A stretch of 64,000 nucleotides of DNA, from NCBI GenBank assembly GCA_035570495.1, contig DATMLO010000127.1:9911-73910 (forward strand), in the 5' to 3' direction. Below, in pieces: positions 1-8,691 of this stretch (its first letter is position 1; each line of letters begins with the position of its first letter). The DNA comes from DATARH01 sp035570495 (GTDB lineage Bacteria; Pseudomonadota; Alphaproteobacteria; ATCC43930; CGMCC-115725). Under the pieces are notes generated by a model. The model saw nothing but the letters and a program-made list of their open reading frames with translations. It did no database searches and was not told the DNA's origin. The position numbers were made by a program, and so were the translations under genes.

Positions 1-72
1 GCCGGCGCGGCGGTCGGCGCGATCCTCTTCGCCGTTGCGCCGGTCTTGTACCGGCTGGTACGTCCCAGCTGA
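1..72 (+). CDS. C-terminal tail of a membrane protein (partial)
   Basis: An open frame enters from the left edge and stops with TGA at 70-72. The 23 visible residues begin AGAAVGAILFAVAP and end in LVRPS, which is one hydrophobic helix followed by a short basic tail, as at the end of a multi-pass transporter. The next gene starts 17 bases downstream on the same strand, so the two may be cotranscribed. The family cannot be identified from this fragment. Confidence 0.5.
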   Translation, partial: AGAAVGAILFAVAPVLYRLVRPS

Positions 73-89
73 CATTTGAGGAGTTGCCG

Positions 90-827
90 ATGTCCGTCGT
101 CACCATCGAACAGCGCGGGCCGGTTTCGATCATCGCGATCAACCGGCCGGAAAAACTGAACGCGATCAACAAGGCGGTCGCGATCGAGCTGCAGCAGGCC
201 TTCGCCACGTTTGACGCGTCGGAGCAGCGGGTCGCGATCCTCACCGGCAATGGCGGGAAGGCATTCTCGGCGGGCGCGGATGTCACCGACCTGCCCGAGT
301 TGTGGCGCTGCGTGCCGACGGTCGGGATCAAGACCGAAAAGCCGGTCATCGCCGCCGTCAGCGGCTGGTGCATCGGCGGCGGCCTCGTCATGGCGATGAT
401 GTGCGACCTGCTGATCGCGGCGGAGAATGCGCGGTTCTCCTATCCCGAGGGCAAGGTCGGGATCACCGGCGGGATGATCGCCGGGCTCGCGGCGCGCATC
501 CCGCACAAGGTGGCGATGGAGATGATGCTGCTGGGCGAGCCGATCGACGCGGCGCGCGCCTATGCGGTGGGGCTGGCGAACCGGGTCGTGACCGCTGGGA
601 ACGAGGTCGACGAGGCGGTCGCGATGGCGGAAAAGATCGTCGATCTGGCGCCGCTGGCGCTCGCGGCGATGAAGCGATTCGTCAATGACGGGGTGCTGCC
701 GAAGGGTCCGGCGGAGCTGGCGGCGCTGTACGGCTCACAGCTCGGCGCGGTGCGCAGCAGCGAGGATGCGAAGGAAGGCGTCGCCGCTTTCAGGGAGAGA
801 CGGCGGCCGCGCTACCGGGGGCGGTAG
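90..827 (+). CDS. Enoyl-CoA hydratase/isomerase family protein (crotonase fold)
   Basis: The protein has 245 residues and a crotonase fold, expected to act on an acyl-CoA thioester in the cytoplasm. The oxyanion-hole segments KAFSAGADV (near residue 52) and WCIGGGLVMA (near residue 93) are clear, and the C-terminal part has the usual I-A-RAYAVGLANRVV pattern. Of the two glutamates of classical hydratases, the second is kept (SYPEG), but the first, which normally follows the GGG by one residue, is a valine. This suits an isomerase, a decarboxylase or another superfamily member better than a standard hydratase. GAGGAG at 78-83 lies 6 bases before the ATG at 90. A TTG at 84 would leave no spacing, so the ATG was chosen. 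The substrate is unknown. Confidence 0.85.
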   Translation: MSVVTIEQRGPVSIIAINRPEKLNAINKAVAIELQQAFATFDASEQRVAILTGNGGKAFSAGADVTDLPELWRCVPTVGIKTEKPVIAAVSGWCIGGGLVMAMMCDLLIAAENARFSYPEGKVGITGGMIAGLAARIPHKVAMEMMLLGEPIDAARAYAVGLANRVVTAGNEVDEAVAMAEKIVDLAPLALAAMKRFVNDGVLPKGPAELAALYGSQLGAVRSSEDAKEGVAAFRERRRPRYRGR

Positions 828-850
828 CGCGGGGCAGGCGAGGGAAGGAG

Positions 851-1048
851 CTAGGCGGCGAAAAGCTGGAAGGTCTTGGAGCGCTCGACGCGGGCGGCTT
901 CCTTGGCGGCGCTGTAGTCGCGCAACGCGGCGCGATCGGCGTCGGAAACCGCGGCGTGGGTGGGAACAGCGCAGGCGGTCGGGCAGCGGGTGATGCCCTT
1001 CTTGCGCATGAATTCGGCGACCAACGCGTCCTGTTCGTTCTGGGACAT
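851..1048 (-). CDS. Small uncharacterised protein (65 aa)
   Basis: The short protein starts MSQNEQDALVAEFMRKKG and contains one CPTAC motif (two cysteines three residues apart) in the first half, then a charged helical segment rich in Ala, Arg and Asp. It has no signal peptide or membrane segment. A GGGAG stretch precedes the ATG on the minus strand. The gene stands alone between two plus-strand genes, with its stop 24 bases past the end of the crotonase gene, so it is convergent with it. Codon use matches the genome. I do not recognise the family. The paired cysteines could bind a metal, which is inference only. Confidence 0.6.
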   Translation of the reverse strand: MSQNEQDALVAEFMRKKGITRCPTACAVPTHAAVSDADRAALRDYSAAKEAARVERSKTFQLFAA

Positions 1049-1231
1049 GGGGAGTCTCCCGGTGGCCTTTTAACCTTAACGCTGCACCACTGGTTACATC
1101 CCAATTCGTTAACAACGCGTTAGATCAAAAACCGTCGATAAAATTTTTGCGCGAGTCGGTCAGGAGCGCCGATATGGCTTTTTGCGTATCTGCGACATTA
1201 TAGTTGTCGCGAGGTACAAAAGAGGCGGCCC

Positions 1232-2068
1232 TTGGCCCAATCCGACCTGACCATCCATTTCTGGGGTGTGCGCGGCAGCATCCCCTGCCCCGGGTTCGAA
1301 ACGATCCGATACGGCGGCAATACGTCGTGCGTCGAGATCCGCTGCGGCCGCCGCTTGCTGGTGTTCGACGGCGGTTCGGGGCTGCGGCCGCTCGGCAAGG
1401 CGCTGGTCGCGGCGGGGCGCAATGTCGATCTCGATCTATTTTACAGCCACACGCATTTCGACCACATCGTCGGGCTGCCATTCTTCGCGCCGGCCTATTC
1501 GCAGGGGACACGCATACGCTTTTGGGCCGGGCATCTGAAGCCCGTCGGCCTCAACATCAAGACCGTGCTCGAGCAGATGATGTCGCCGCCGCTTTTCCCG
1601 ATCCCGATCGACATCTTCGCGGCGCGGCTCGATTTCCGCGATTTCAACGCTGGCGACACGCTGACCCCGTATTCCGCGATCAAGCTGGTGACCGCGCCGC
1701 TCAACCACCCCGACGGCGCCACCGGGTATCGCGTGGAATTCGCTGGCAAGGTCGTCGCCTACATCACCGATACCGAGCACCACGCCGGCGTCAGCGACGC
1801 CAACGTGCTCAAGCTCATGCACCACGCCGACGTCGCGATCTACGATTGCACCTATACGGACGAGGAATACCCGCGGCACCGGCACTGGGGACATTCGACC
1901 TGGGAGGAAGGCGTGCGCCTCGCCAAAGAAGCGCACGTCAAGCAGTTCGTGATCTTCCACCACGACCCCAGCCACACCGACGCGATGATGGATCAGATCG
2001 CCGCCGATGCGACAAAGCAGCGGCCCGGCACCGTCGTCGCCCATGACGGGCTGATGATCGAGCTTTAG
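1232..2068 (+). CDS. MBL-fold metallo-hydrolase
   Basis: The 278-residue protein has the metallo-beta-lactamase fold. The first strand is HFWGVRGS with the conserved YGGNTSC nearby. The metal-binding motif is SHTHFDH (HxHxDH) near residue 72. Later ligands fit ITDTEH, IYDCTY and the final FHHDPSHTD. This arrangement resembles the phosphodiesterase/RNase Z-like branch rather than beta-lactamases, so a phosphodiester substrate is plausible but unproven. The start is TTG at 1232, 6 bases after AGAGG (1221-1225), and no ATG fits the conserved N-terminus. The gene ends two bases before the convergent ABC permease gene. Confidence 0.85.
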   Translation: MAQSDLTIHFWGVRGSIPCPGFETIRYGGNTSCVEIRCGRRLLVFDGGSGLRPLGKALVAAGRNVDLDLFYSHTHFDHIVGLPFFAPAYSQGTRIRFWAGHLKPVGLNIKTVLEQMMSPPLFPIPIDIFAARLDFRDFNAGDTLTPYSAIKLVTAPLNHPDGATGYRVEFAGKVVAYITDTEHHAGVSDANVLKLMHHADVAIYDCTYTDEEYPRHRHWGHSTWEEGVRLAKEAHVKQFVIFHHDPSHTDAMMDQIAADATKQRPGTVVAHDGLMIEL

Positions 2069-2070
2069 CC

Positions 2071-3276
2071 TTAGTGGTACGGGTCGGCGGCGTCGCGCAG
2101 CCCGTCGCCGAAAAAGTTGAACGCCAGCACCGTCACGATCACCGGCACCACCGGCAGCATCAGCCACGGGTAGAGCGCGACGACGCTGATATTCTGCGAC
2201 TCGTTCAACAGCACGCCCCAGCTGGTGATCGGCGGGCGCAGGCCGAGGCCGAGGAAGGACAGCGCGGTTTCGCCGAGGATCATGCTCGGGATCACGAGCG
2301 TCGCCGAGGCGATCAGGTGGCTCATAAAGCTCGGCAGCAGATGACGGCCGATGATCCTGGCCGGGGTCGCGCCCATCAGCACCGCGGCGGTGCAGAAATC
2401 CTCCTCGCGCAGCGACAGCAGCTTTGAGCGCACCGCGCGCGCGAGATGCGTCCACTCGATCATGCCGAGAATGAGGGTGATGCCGAAATAGATAAGAAGC
2501 GGGCTCCAGGTCACCGGCAGGATCGCACCCAGCGCCATCCAGAGCGGCAGATGCGGGAAAGACTGCACGACCTCGATGCCGCGCTGGATCAGGATGTCGG
2601 TCCAGCCGCCGTAATAGCCGGCGATGCCGCCGATCAGGATGCCGAGCGTAAAGCTGACCGAGACGCCGATCAGTCCGACCGTCAGCGATATCCGTGCGCC
2701 ATAGATGATGCGCGACAGGAGATCGCGGCCCAGCCGGTCAGTCCCGAGCAGGAAAAGCTGGCCGCCCTCTGACGGGCAGACCAGGTGAAAGCGCATCGGG
2801 ATGTAGCCCCAAAAGAGGTACTTGTCCCCGCCGCAGAAGAACCGCAGCGTCTCGTGCTTTGCCGCGTTCGCGGTGTAGACGCGCTTCAGGTTGTTCATGT
2901 CGAGCCGGTAATCGTAGCCCTCGACATAAGGCGCCACGAGACTGCCGTTCTCGAAAATATGCACCTTCTGCGGCGGCGCGTAGATGAAGTCGGTGTTGCG
3001 GGTGTCGAGCGCGTAGGGCGCGAGGAACTCGCTGACCAAGGTCGTCGCGTAAAACGCCAGCAGCAGAAACCCGCAAACAACCGCGACCCGGTGGCGCAGC
3101 AGGCGCCACCACATCAGGCGCCACTGCGACGCCTGAGAATAGCGGGCCTGCCCAACGGTCATCGCCTCGACCGACATCGGGTCGAACGGCACCGGCGACA
3201 CGTAATGCGGTAGCGCGCCGCTGTCTTCGCCGGGCGTCGGGCGACGGTCGGCGGGGTCGAGGGTGATGTCGGTCAT
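2071..3276 (-). CDS. yejE: Peptide ABC transporter permease (YejE/OppC type)
   Basis: The inner-membrane permease has 401 residues and pairs with the YejB-type permease encoded just upstream. It has an N-terminal helix near residue 65, a periplasmic stretch of about 100 residues, then five helices with the coupling-loop pattern AAVLMGATPARIIGRHLLP. The long loop after helix 1 makes it larger than the usual 300-345 residues, as in the YejE branch. Its start overlaps the yejB stop by four bases (ATGA), so the two are translationally coupled. It is the last gene of the importer operon. YejE is preferred over OppC because of the operon order and the tandem ATPase. The substrate (oligopeptides or microcin-like peptides) is inferred from the family. 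Confidence 0.85.
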   Translation of the reverse strand: MTDITLDPADRRPTPGEDSGALPHYVSPVPFDPMSVEAMTVGQARYSQASQWRLMWWRLLRHRVAVVCGFLLLAFYATTLVSEFLAPYALDTRNTDFIYAPPQKVHIFENGSLVAPYVEGYDYRLDMNNLKRVYTANAAKHETLRFFCGGDKYLFWGYIPMRFHLVCPSEGGQLFLLGTDRLGRDLLSRIIYGARISLTVGLIGVSVSFTLGILIGGIAGYYGGWTDILIQRGIEVVQSFPHLPLWMALGAILPVTWSPLLIYFGITLILGMIEWTHLARAVRSKLLSLREEDFCTAAVLMGATPARIIGRHLLPSFMSHLIASATLVIPSMILGETALSFLGLGLRPPITSWGVLLNESQNISVVALYPWLMLPVVPVIVTVLAFNFFGDGLRDAADPYH

Positions 3277-4271
3277 TGCCGGCGCCCCGATTGCAGGCGA
3301 ATGCGCGGGTCGAGCGTCGCCAGCGCCAGATCGGAAATGAAGACGCCGATCACCGTCAAAAAGCTCATGAACATCAAGAACGAGCCGGCAAGATACATGT
3401 CCTGGCTGCGCAGCGCATCCAGCAGCATCGGCCCGGTCGTCGGCAGCGACATCACCACCGAGACGATCACCGCACCCGAAATCACCTGCGGCAACAGCGA
3501 GCCGATATCGCTGATGAACGGGTTGAGCGCCATGCGCAGCGGGTATTTGAGCAGCACCTTCAACGGGTGCAGCCCCTTGGCGCGGGCGGTTACGACATAT
3601 TGCTTTTGCAGCTCGTCCAACAGGTTGGCGCGCAGCCGGCGGATCATGCTGGCGGTGCCGGCGGTGCCGATCACGATGACCGGAATCCAGATATGAGCGA
3701 GAACCGAGCCGGCCTTACCCATGCTCCACGACTGGTTCATGTAATTCGGGTCCATGAGCCCGCCCACCGAGATGCCAAACCACACATGGGCGAAGTAGAC
3801 GAGCACCAGCGCCAGCAGAAAGCTCGGTGTCGCCAGGCCGAGAAAGCCGACGAAGGTGAGCACGTAATCGCCGAGGCTGTATTGCCGCACCGCCGAATAG
3901 ACGCCGATCGGAAACGCGACGACATAGGTGAAGATGATCGTCGCGACCGAGACGAGAAAGGTCAGCAGCAGACGGTCGCCGACCACCTTATTGACCGGCA
4001 TGTCGTAGAGGAACGAATAGCCCATGTCGCCACGCAGGAGGCCGGTGACCCAGAGCAGATACTGTTTCCACAGCGGCAGGTCGAAACCGTATTGCGCCTT
4101 GAGGAAGGCGATCTTTTGCAGGTCCGCATGCTCGCCCGAGCTTTGCAGCTGGGCGATATAGGTCGAGAAATAGTCGCCGGGCGGCAGGTGGATGATCGTG
4201 AAGATCGCGATGCTGATGACGATCAGCGTCGGGATCATGATGAGGATGCGGTGGACGATATAGCCGAGCAT
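3273..4271 (-). CDS. yejB: Peptide ABC transporter permease (YejB/OppB type)
   Basis: The 332-residue inner-membrane protein begins MLGYIVHRILIMIPTLI, the standard first helix of OppB/DppB/YejB permeases. Six hydrophobic segments are visible. The cytoplasmic coupling loop is VVTARAKGLHPLKVLLKYPLR, the EAA-type contact to the ATPase. Its start codon follows the stop of the binding-protein gene directly (no gap), and its stop overlaps the next permease. It is expected to form the translocation pore with the 2071-3276 product. Family membership is certain; the assignment to YejB within the family rests on context. Confidence 0.88.
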   Translation of the reverse strand: MLGYIVHRILIMIPTLIVISIAIFTIIHLPPGDYFSTYIAQLQSSGEHADLQKIAFLKAQYGFDLPLWKQYLLWVTGLLRGDMGYSFLYDMPVNKVVGDRLLLTFLVSVATIIFTYVVAFPIGVYSAVRQYSLGDYVLTFVGFLGLATPSFLLALVLVYFAHVWFGISVGGLMDPNYMNQSWSMGKAGSVLAHIWIPVIVIGTAGTASMIRRLRANLLDELQKQYVVTARAKGLHPLKVLLKYPLRMALNPFISDIGSLLPQVISGAVIVSVVMSLPTTGPMLLDALRSQDMYLAGSFLMFMSFLTVIGVFISDLALATLDPRIRLQSGRRQ

Positions 4272-6275
4272 CTAGCGCTCCGCCGGAGTCGCTTGCGCGG
4301 TCGAGCCGCCGCCCGGCTCGGCAAACCAGAAGCCGTCGGGCTTGTAGATGCCGAATTGCGCGCCGGGGTCCCAGTTGAACATGCCGTCGGTCGGCACGTT
4401 GCGCAGCCGGTCGTTGACGACGACGGGCTGCAGCACGCCGGCGACGGTGCCCATCGAAAACACCTGGTCGGACCAGATCGCCAGCATCTGGTGCCAGATC
4501 TTCTCCTGGTCGCCCGCATCGGTCGCGGCGAGCCATTGGTTGTAAAGATCGAGCAGCTGCTTTGCCTCCGGCAAGTCGGGCGGTTCACCCGATTGGCCCT
4601 TGGTCTCGACGTATTCGCCCCATTCTGGCCATTCGAGCTGTTGCTGGCTGGTCGGGGCGAACTCGCTGGGCGACATCGCCGCGGTGGCGAGGCCATTCTC
4701 GATGCCCTTATCCATCGACATCAGCGCCTCACCGGAGAATACCCGGCGGCGGAACAGAGTGAGTTGCGCCGGCTTTGAATAAAGCTGGACGCCGATACGC
4801 CGCCAGGAATCGCGGATCAGCTCGAGAACATCGGATTTCTCGCTCGACTCGCCGGAATCCTCGACGGTGATCGCGCACGGACGGCCGTCGGGCAGCAGCC
4901 GCATGCCGTCGGCATCCTTTTTGGTGAGACCGACTTGATCGAGCAGCGCATTGGCCTGGTCGATATCGTATTTGCTCCAGTCCGAACGATACGCGGTGCG
5001 GTAGAGCGGGCTTTGCGGCAGCACCGTGTTCTGCCCCTCGATCGCCAGCCCGAAATAGAGCGCCTGGTTGATCTCGTGCCGGTCGATCGCCAGCGACAGC
5101 GCGCGGCGGAAACGCACGTCGCGCATCAACGCGCGCCAGGCATCGTCATTGACGTTGAGATTGGGGTAAAGCGCGAGCTGGCTGCCCGGGCCGGTGCGCC
5201 ACAGCCGCACGTGGTAGTCGCCGGCCGAGTCGCCGGCCTTGAGGAAGGTGTAATCGTCAAAGCGCAAATACCGCGCCTGCAGGTCGCTTTCGCCGGCGCC
5301 GGTCTTGGCCGGGATGATCTGCGAGTCGGCGATGGTGAAGACGACGCGGTCGAGATAGGGCAGCTGATGCCCCGCACCGTCGACCCGGTAGTAGTAAGGA
5401 TTGCGCTCAAAGACGATGCGGTCGGCCGGGAGCTTGGTCTTGAGAACCCAAGGGTCGAGCGTCGGGAATTTCGGGTCGTCGTTCTTGTAGGGGACGTCTT
5501 TTTTGGCGTGAAGTGCCGCCCAATTGTGGGTGCCCGCATCCTTGACCATGTCGGCGAGCTTTTGCGGATCAGCGTATTTCTGGTGGAACTGCTTGAGGTA
5601 GTGCGCCGGCGCGTAGATGAAGAGCGGGTCCGGGCCGGCGAGCGCGGGCAGGAACAGCGGGTTCGGCTTGTCCCAGGTGAAGCGGACCGTCGTCTCGTCG
5701 AGGACCTCGAATTTTGGCGGCTGGCCATCGACCAGCATCTGCAGCGGCAGCCCAGATGGCGACAGGTCGGAGTTGTTGGCGATGTCCTCGAACCAGTACC
5801 GGAAATCCTCGGAGGTGAAAGGCTGGCCATCGGACCATTTGTGACCCGGACGCAGATGCAGCGTGAAGATGCGCCCTTCCTGCTGATCGACGCCCAAGAG
5901 GATGTCGGGGACGATGGCGAGCCCCGGCGTGTAGTCGACCAGCCGCGCATAGCCGTAGACGACCATGAGCCGGACATCCTTGGGGCTCGCCATCAGCATG
6001 CGCAGGTCGCCGCCCGGCTTGCCGAATCTCTCGAGCTCGGCAAGCGCCGGCTCTTTGGGGATGCGCTGCACCACCGGCGGCAGCTTGCCGGCCGCCACGT
6101 CCTTGGCGAAAAACGGCGTCTCCTGCAGTGCGGCGTGGGCATCGCCGGCGGCGAGGGCCAACGCGACAAGAGCCGCAATGAAGAGCAGAACCCTGCCCCT
6201 CACCCCAGCCCTCTCCCCGTAAACGGGGCGAGGGAGCGCGCCGATGCCGCGGCAGAGGGCGAAGACACACCTCAT
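4272..6275 (-). CDS. yejA: Periplasmic peptide-binding protein of the ABC importer (SBP family 5, YejA-like)
   Basis: The large family-5 solute-binding protein captures the peptide in the periplasm. Typical segments include RIFTLHLRPGHKWSDGQPFTSEDF, here best recognised by the LRPGHKWSDG core, and later ALSLAIDRHEIN. The usual length is about 600 residues, as here. The start is uncertain. An ATG at 6275 overlaps the stop of the ATPase gene (ATGA), but then the first 24 residues read through a palindromic repeat (6197-6235). A GTG at 6204 gives a compact signal peptide (VRGRVLLFIAALVALALA, cleavage after DAHA) and is preceded by GGAGAGGG inside the repeat. I list the ATG but consider the GTG equally likely. 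Confidence 0.85.
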   Translation of the reverse strand: MRCVFALCRGIGALPRPVYGERAGVRGRVLLFIAALVALALAAGDAHAALQETPFFAKDVAAGKLPPVVQRIPKEPALAELERFGKPGGDLRMLMASPKDVRLMVVYGYARLVDYTPGLAIVPDILLGVDQQEGRIFTLHLRPGHKWSDGQPFTSEDFRYWFEDIANNSDLSPSGLPLQMLVDGQPPKFEVLDETTVRFTWDKPNPLFLPALAGPDPLFIYAPAHYLKQFHQKYADPQKLADMVKDAGTHNWAALHAKKDVPYKNDDPKFPTLDPWVLKTKLPADRIVFERNPYYYRVDGAGHQLPYLDRVVFTIADSQIIPAKTGAGESDLQARYLRFDDYTFLKAGDSAGDYHVRLWRTGPGSQLALYPNLNVNDDAWRALMRDVRFRRALSLAIDRHEINQALYFGLAIEGQNTVLPQSPLYRTAYRSDWSKYDIDQANALLDQVGLTKKDADGMRLLPDGRPCAITVEDSGESSEKSDVLELIRDSWRRIGVQLYSKPAQLTLFRRRVFSGEALMSMDKGIENGLATAAMSPSEFAPTSQQQLEWPEWGEYVETKGQSGEPPDLPEAKQLLDLYNQWLAATDAGDQEKIWHQMLAIWSDQVFSMGTVAGVLQPVVVNDRLRNVPTDGMFNWDPGAQFGIYKPDGFWFAEPGGGSTAQATPAER
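6197..6235. repeat. Palindromic repeat copy inside the yejA 5' end
   Basis: CCCCTCACCCCAGCCCTCTCCCCG-TAAA-CGGGGCGAGGGA; core stem CCCCG-TAAA-CGGGG. It lies within the first codons of the binding-protein gene if the ATG at 6275 is used, or directly before the gene if the GTG at 6204 is used. It is one of five related copies in the window. Confidence 0.7.
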
Positions 6276-8176
6276 TTGCCGGCCACCAGCTTCATCTCGC
6301 GATTGGCCATGATCGGCATCGCCGTCGCCTCGACAAAGTGATTGGGCGCGACCTCGATGAGTCGCGGTGGATTGTCCGGATGGCGGCAGAACGGCTCGGG
6401 CCAGGCCCGCGGATCGGAGGCCTTGTCCTCCATCAGCCGCTCGAAATCGAGGCGATGCGCGAGGTCCGGGGCCGGCACCGCGGCAAGAAGCGCCTGGGTG
6501 TAGGGATGCACGGGGTTGCGGAACAGCACGCCGCGGCCCGCGACCTCGACGATCCGCCCGGCACACATCACCGCGACGCGGTCGGCGATGTAATCGACCA
6601 CCGCCAGATTGTGCGAAATGAATAGATAAGTGAGGCCGAGCTTTTCTTTGAGGTCGATCAGCAGGTTCAGCACCTGAGCCTGGATCGACACGTCGAGCGC
6701 CGAGACCGGCTCGTCGCAGATCACCAGATCGGGACGCAGCGCCAGGGCGCGGGCGATGCCGATGCGCTGGCGCTGGCCACCCGAGAAACTGTGCGGGTAG
6801 CGGCGCAGGTGGCGCGGGTCGAGCCCGACGAGATTGGCCAGCTCGGAAACGATCTCCCGGCGCGAGGCGGCATTGCCGATGCCGTGAATGACAAGCGGCT
6901 CGCCGATAATGTCGCCCACGGTCATCCGCGGGTTCAGCGAGCCGAACGGATCCTGAAAGATGAACTGCACCTTGCGGCGGAACTGCTTCAGGTCGTCGCC
7001 GTCGAGCGCCAGCACATCCCAGCTCTTGTCGCGATCGTTAAACACGACGCTGCCACTGTCAGGGCTCACCGCGCGTAACAACATCTTCGACAGCGTGGTC
7101 TTGCCGCAGCCGCTCTCGCCGACAAGCCCGAGGCACTCGCCGCGCGCGATGTCGAGGCTCACCCCATCGACGGCGACGACACGGCCCGACGACGCGCCGC
7201 CGAAAATGCCCGAGCGGCGCAAGCCGTAGCTTTTCTTCAAGTCGACACACTCGAGCAGCGTGGCGGCGCCGCCCTTGGGCCAGGCTTCCTTGTCGGCCAT
7301 CAGATAGGGCGCGTCGCCGGCCGGTATCTCGCGGATCGGCACGAGCCGCTCGCCCGGCTCCATGTCAAAGCGTGGCACGGCGTTCAGCAACGCCTTTAGA
7401 TAGGGATGCTCGGCATGGCGGAAGATGTCGTCGAGCGTGCCCGACTCCATGACCTCGCCGTGATACATGACGACGATCTCCTCGGCGATGTTGGCGACGA
7501 CGCCGAGATCATGGGTGATGAGCAGCACCGCCATATTCAATTCGTGCTGCAGCTCGACAACGAGCTTCAGAATCTGCGCCTGGATCGTGACATCGAGCGC
7601 GGTGGTCGGCTCGTCGAGGATCAGCAGCGCCGGGCGACAGACGAGCGCCATCGCGATCATCGCCCGCTGGCGCAAGCCGCCCGACAGCTCGAACGGGTAG
7701 CTGCGCCAGGCGCGCGCCGGGTCGGGAAAGCCGACGAGGCGCAGCATGTCGATGCCCAGTTCCTGCACCTCGCCGCCGGTGCATGCGCGGTGCAGGCTCA
7801 ACGCCTCGCCAACCTGGTTGCCGACCGTGTGCAGCGGCGACAAGGAACTCATCGGCTCCTGGAAGACGATCGAAATGGCGCCGCCGCGCAGCGCGCGCAT
7901 CTCCGAGCCGTCGGCGGCGAGCGCCGCGAGATCGACAGGGCCATGCCCGTTGCGCGGATCGTCGAACAGGATCTGGCCGCCGGCGATCTCGCCGTTGCGC
8001 GGCAGGATACGGAGGATCGCCTGGCTGACGGTCGACTTGCCCGAGCCCGACTCGCCGACGATCGCCACGGTCGACCCACGGCCGATGCGGAACGACAGAT
8101 TCTTGACGGCATCAATGTGGCCGCCCGGCGTCGCAAAGCGCACCGAGAGATCGCGGACCTGAAGCAGATCGTTCAT
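6272..8176 (-). CDS. yejF: Tandem ABC ATPase for peptide import (YejF/OppDF fusion type)
   Basis: The 634-residue cytoplasmic ATPase has two complete nucleotide-binding domains. Domain 1 has Walker A GESGSGKST, signature LSGGLRQR and Walker B ALLILDEPTTALD. Domain 2 has Walker A GESGCGKTT, signature FSGGQRQR and Walker B LVICDEPVSALD. The oligopeptide-specific C-terminal extension follows each domain (for example HPYTQALLAAVP). It energises the two permeases encoded downstream. Both ends overlap neighbours by four bases (ATGA at 8173-8176 and 6272-6275), which indicates one translationally coupled operon. All catalytic motifs are intact. Confidence 0.92.
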   Translation of the reverse strand: MNDLLQVRDLSVRFATPGGHIDAVKNLSFRIGRGSTVAIVGESGSGKSTVSQAILRILPRNGEIAGGQILFDDPRNGHGPVDLAALAADGSEMRALRGGAISIVFQEPMSSLSPLHTVGNQVGEALSLHRACTGGEVQELGIDMLRLVGFPDPARAWRSYPFELSGGLRQRAMIAMALVCRPALLILDEPTTALDVTIQAQILKLVVELQHELNMAVLLITHDLGVVANIAEEIVVMYHGEVMESGTLDDIFRHAEHPYLKALLNAVPRFDMEPGERLVPIREIPAGDAPYLMADKEAWPKGGAATLLECVDLKKSYGLRRSGIFGGASSGRVVAVDGVSLDIARGECLGLVGESGCGKTTLSKMLLRAVSPDSGSVVFNDRDKSWDVLALDGDDLKQFRRKVQFIFQDPFGSLNPRMTVGDIIGEPLVIHGIGNAASRREIVSELANLVGLDPRHLRRYPHSFSGGQRQRIGIARALALRPDLVICDEPVSALDVSIQAQVLNLLIDLKEKLGLTYLFISHNLAVVDYIADRVAVMCAGRIVEVAGRGVLFRNPVHPYTQALLAAVPAPDLAHRLDFERLMEDKASDPRAWPEPFCRHPDNPPRLIEVAPNHFVEATAMPIMANREMKLVAGK

Positions 8177-8691
8177 CGCGCCCTGATCCCGAGCGCCTGG
8201 AGGTTCGCGGCGGTCGCGTCGCTGAGCGCGAGACCACGCTCCGACGCGATGTCCGCCGCCTGGCGCGCCACCTGCTCAAAGCCGTCGAGCCGGCTATCGA
8301 GGCTCATCCGGGCGCGGCCGGCGCCAAGCTGCAGCTGCATCCAGCCGCTCTTGCGGTCGCGCCGCGTCGAGTAGTAAGCGAGCTTCATGCGGTCGAGTTC
8401 GGACCAGGGAATCACCGTGTGCCGCCAGCCGCTCGTGCGCAGGCCGTTATCGTCCATTTCGAGGCTGGTGCCATGGCGCAGCGCGGTGCGAATCGCGAAG
8501 ACGCCAAAGATCGCGGCGAACCCGCCCAGCACGACGGTCGCGACATCGCCGAGCGAGACGGTGGCGAGGATGAACAATGTCGGAGCGAGCCCCGCCGCGG
8601 CGCGCAGATAATCGCCAACCATCGCCGAGGCGGGATAGCTGAAGCGCGTTGCATCGGAGGGAAGCGCGCCCGTGGCGTCGAGCTGGGTCAT
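8173..8691 (-). CDS. Uncharacterised two-helix membrane protein, PH-like soluble domain
   Basis: The protein has 172 residues. Two hydrophobic segments lie close together (about residues 30-50 and 52-68: PTLFILATVSLGDVATVVLG and GFAAIFGVFAIR). A soluble domain of about 100 residues follows, with strand-rich text such as LEMDDNGLRTSGWRHTVIPWSELD, which resembles the membrane-associated PH-like domains of bacterial YdbT/YcxB-type proteins. The gene lies between the deacetylase-like gene and the tandem ATPase and overlaps both by four bases. It is therefore coupled to the importer, although it is not a known transporter part. Function unknown. Confidence 0.7.
   Translation of the reverse strand: MTQLDATGALPSDATRFSYPASAMVGDYLRAAAGLAPTLFILATVSLGDVATVVLGGFAAIFGVFAIRTALRHGTSLEMDDNGLRTSGWRHTVIPWSELDRMKLAYYSTRRDRKSGWMQLQLGAGRARMSLDSRLDGFEQVARQAADIASERGLALSDATAANLQALGIRAR

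Noticed and set aside
1192..1210. 6-bp hairpin GCGACA/TGTCGC before the MBL-fold gene
   Set aside because: Short arms and weak context; chance is likely in GC-rich DNA.
3276..4778. Long plus-strand open frame opposite the yejB and yejA genes
   Set aside because: Its protein is rich in Arg, His, Gln and Asp with no known motifs. It mirrors the GC-biased codons of the real minus-strand genes.
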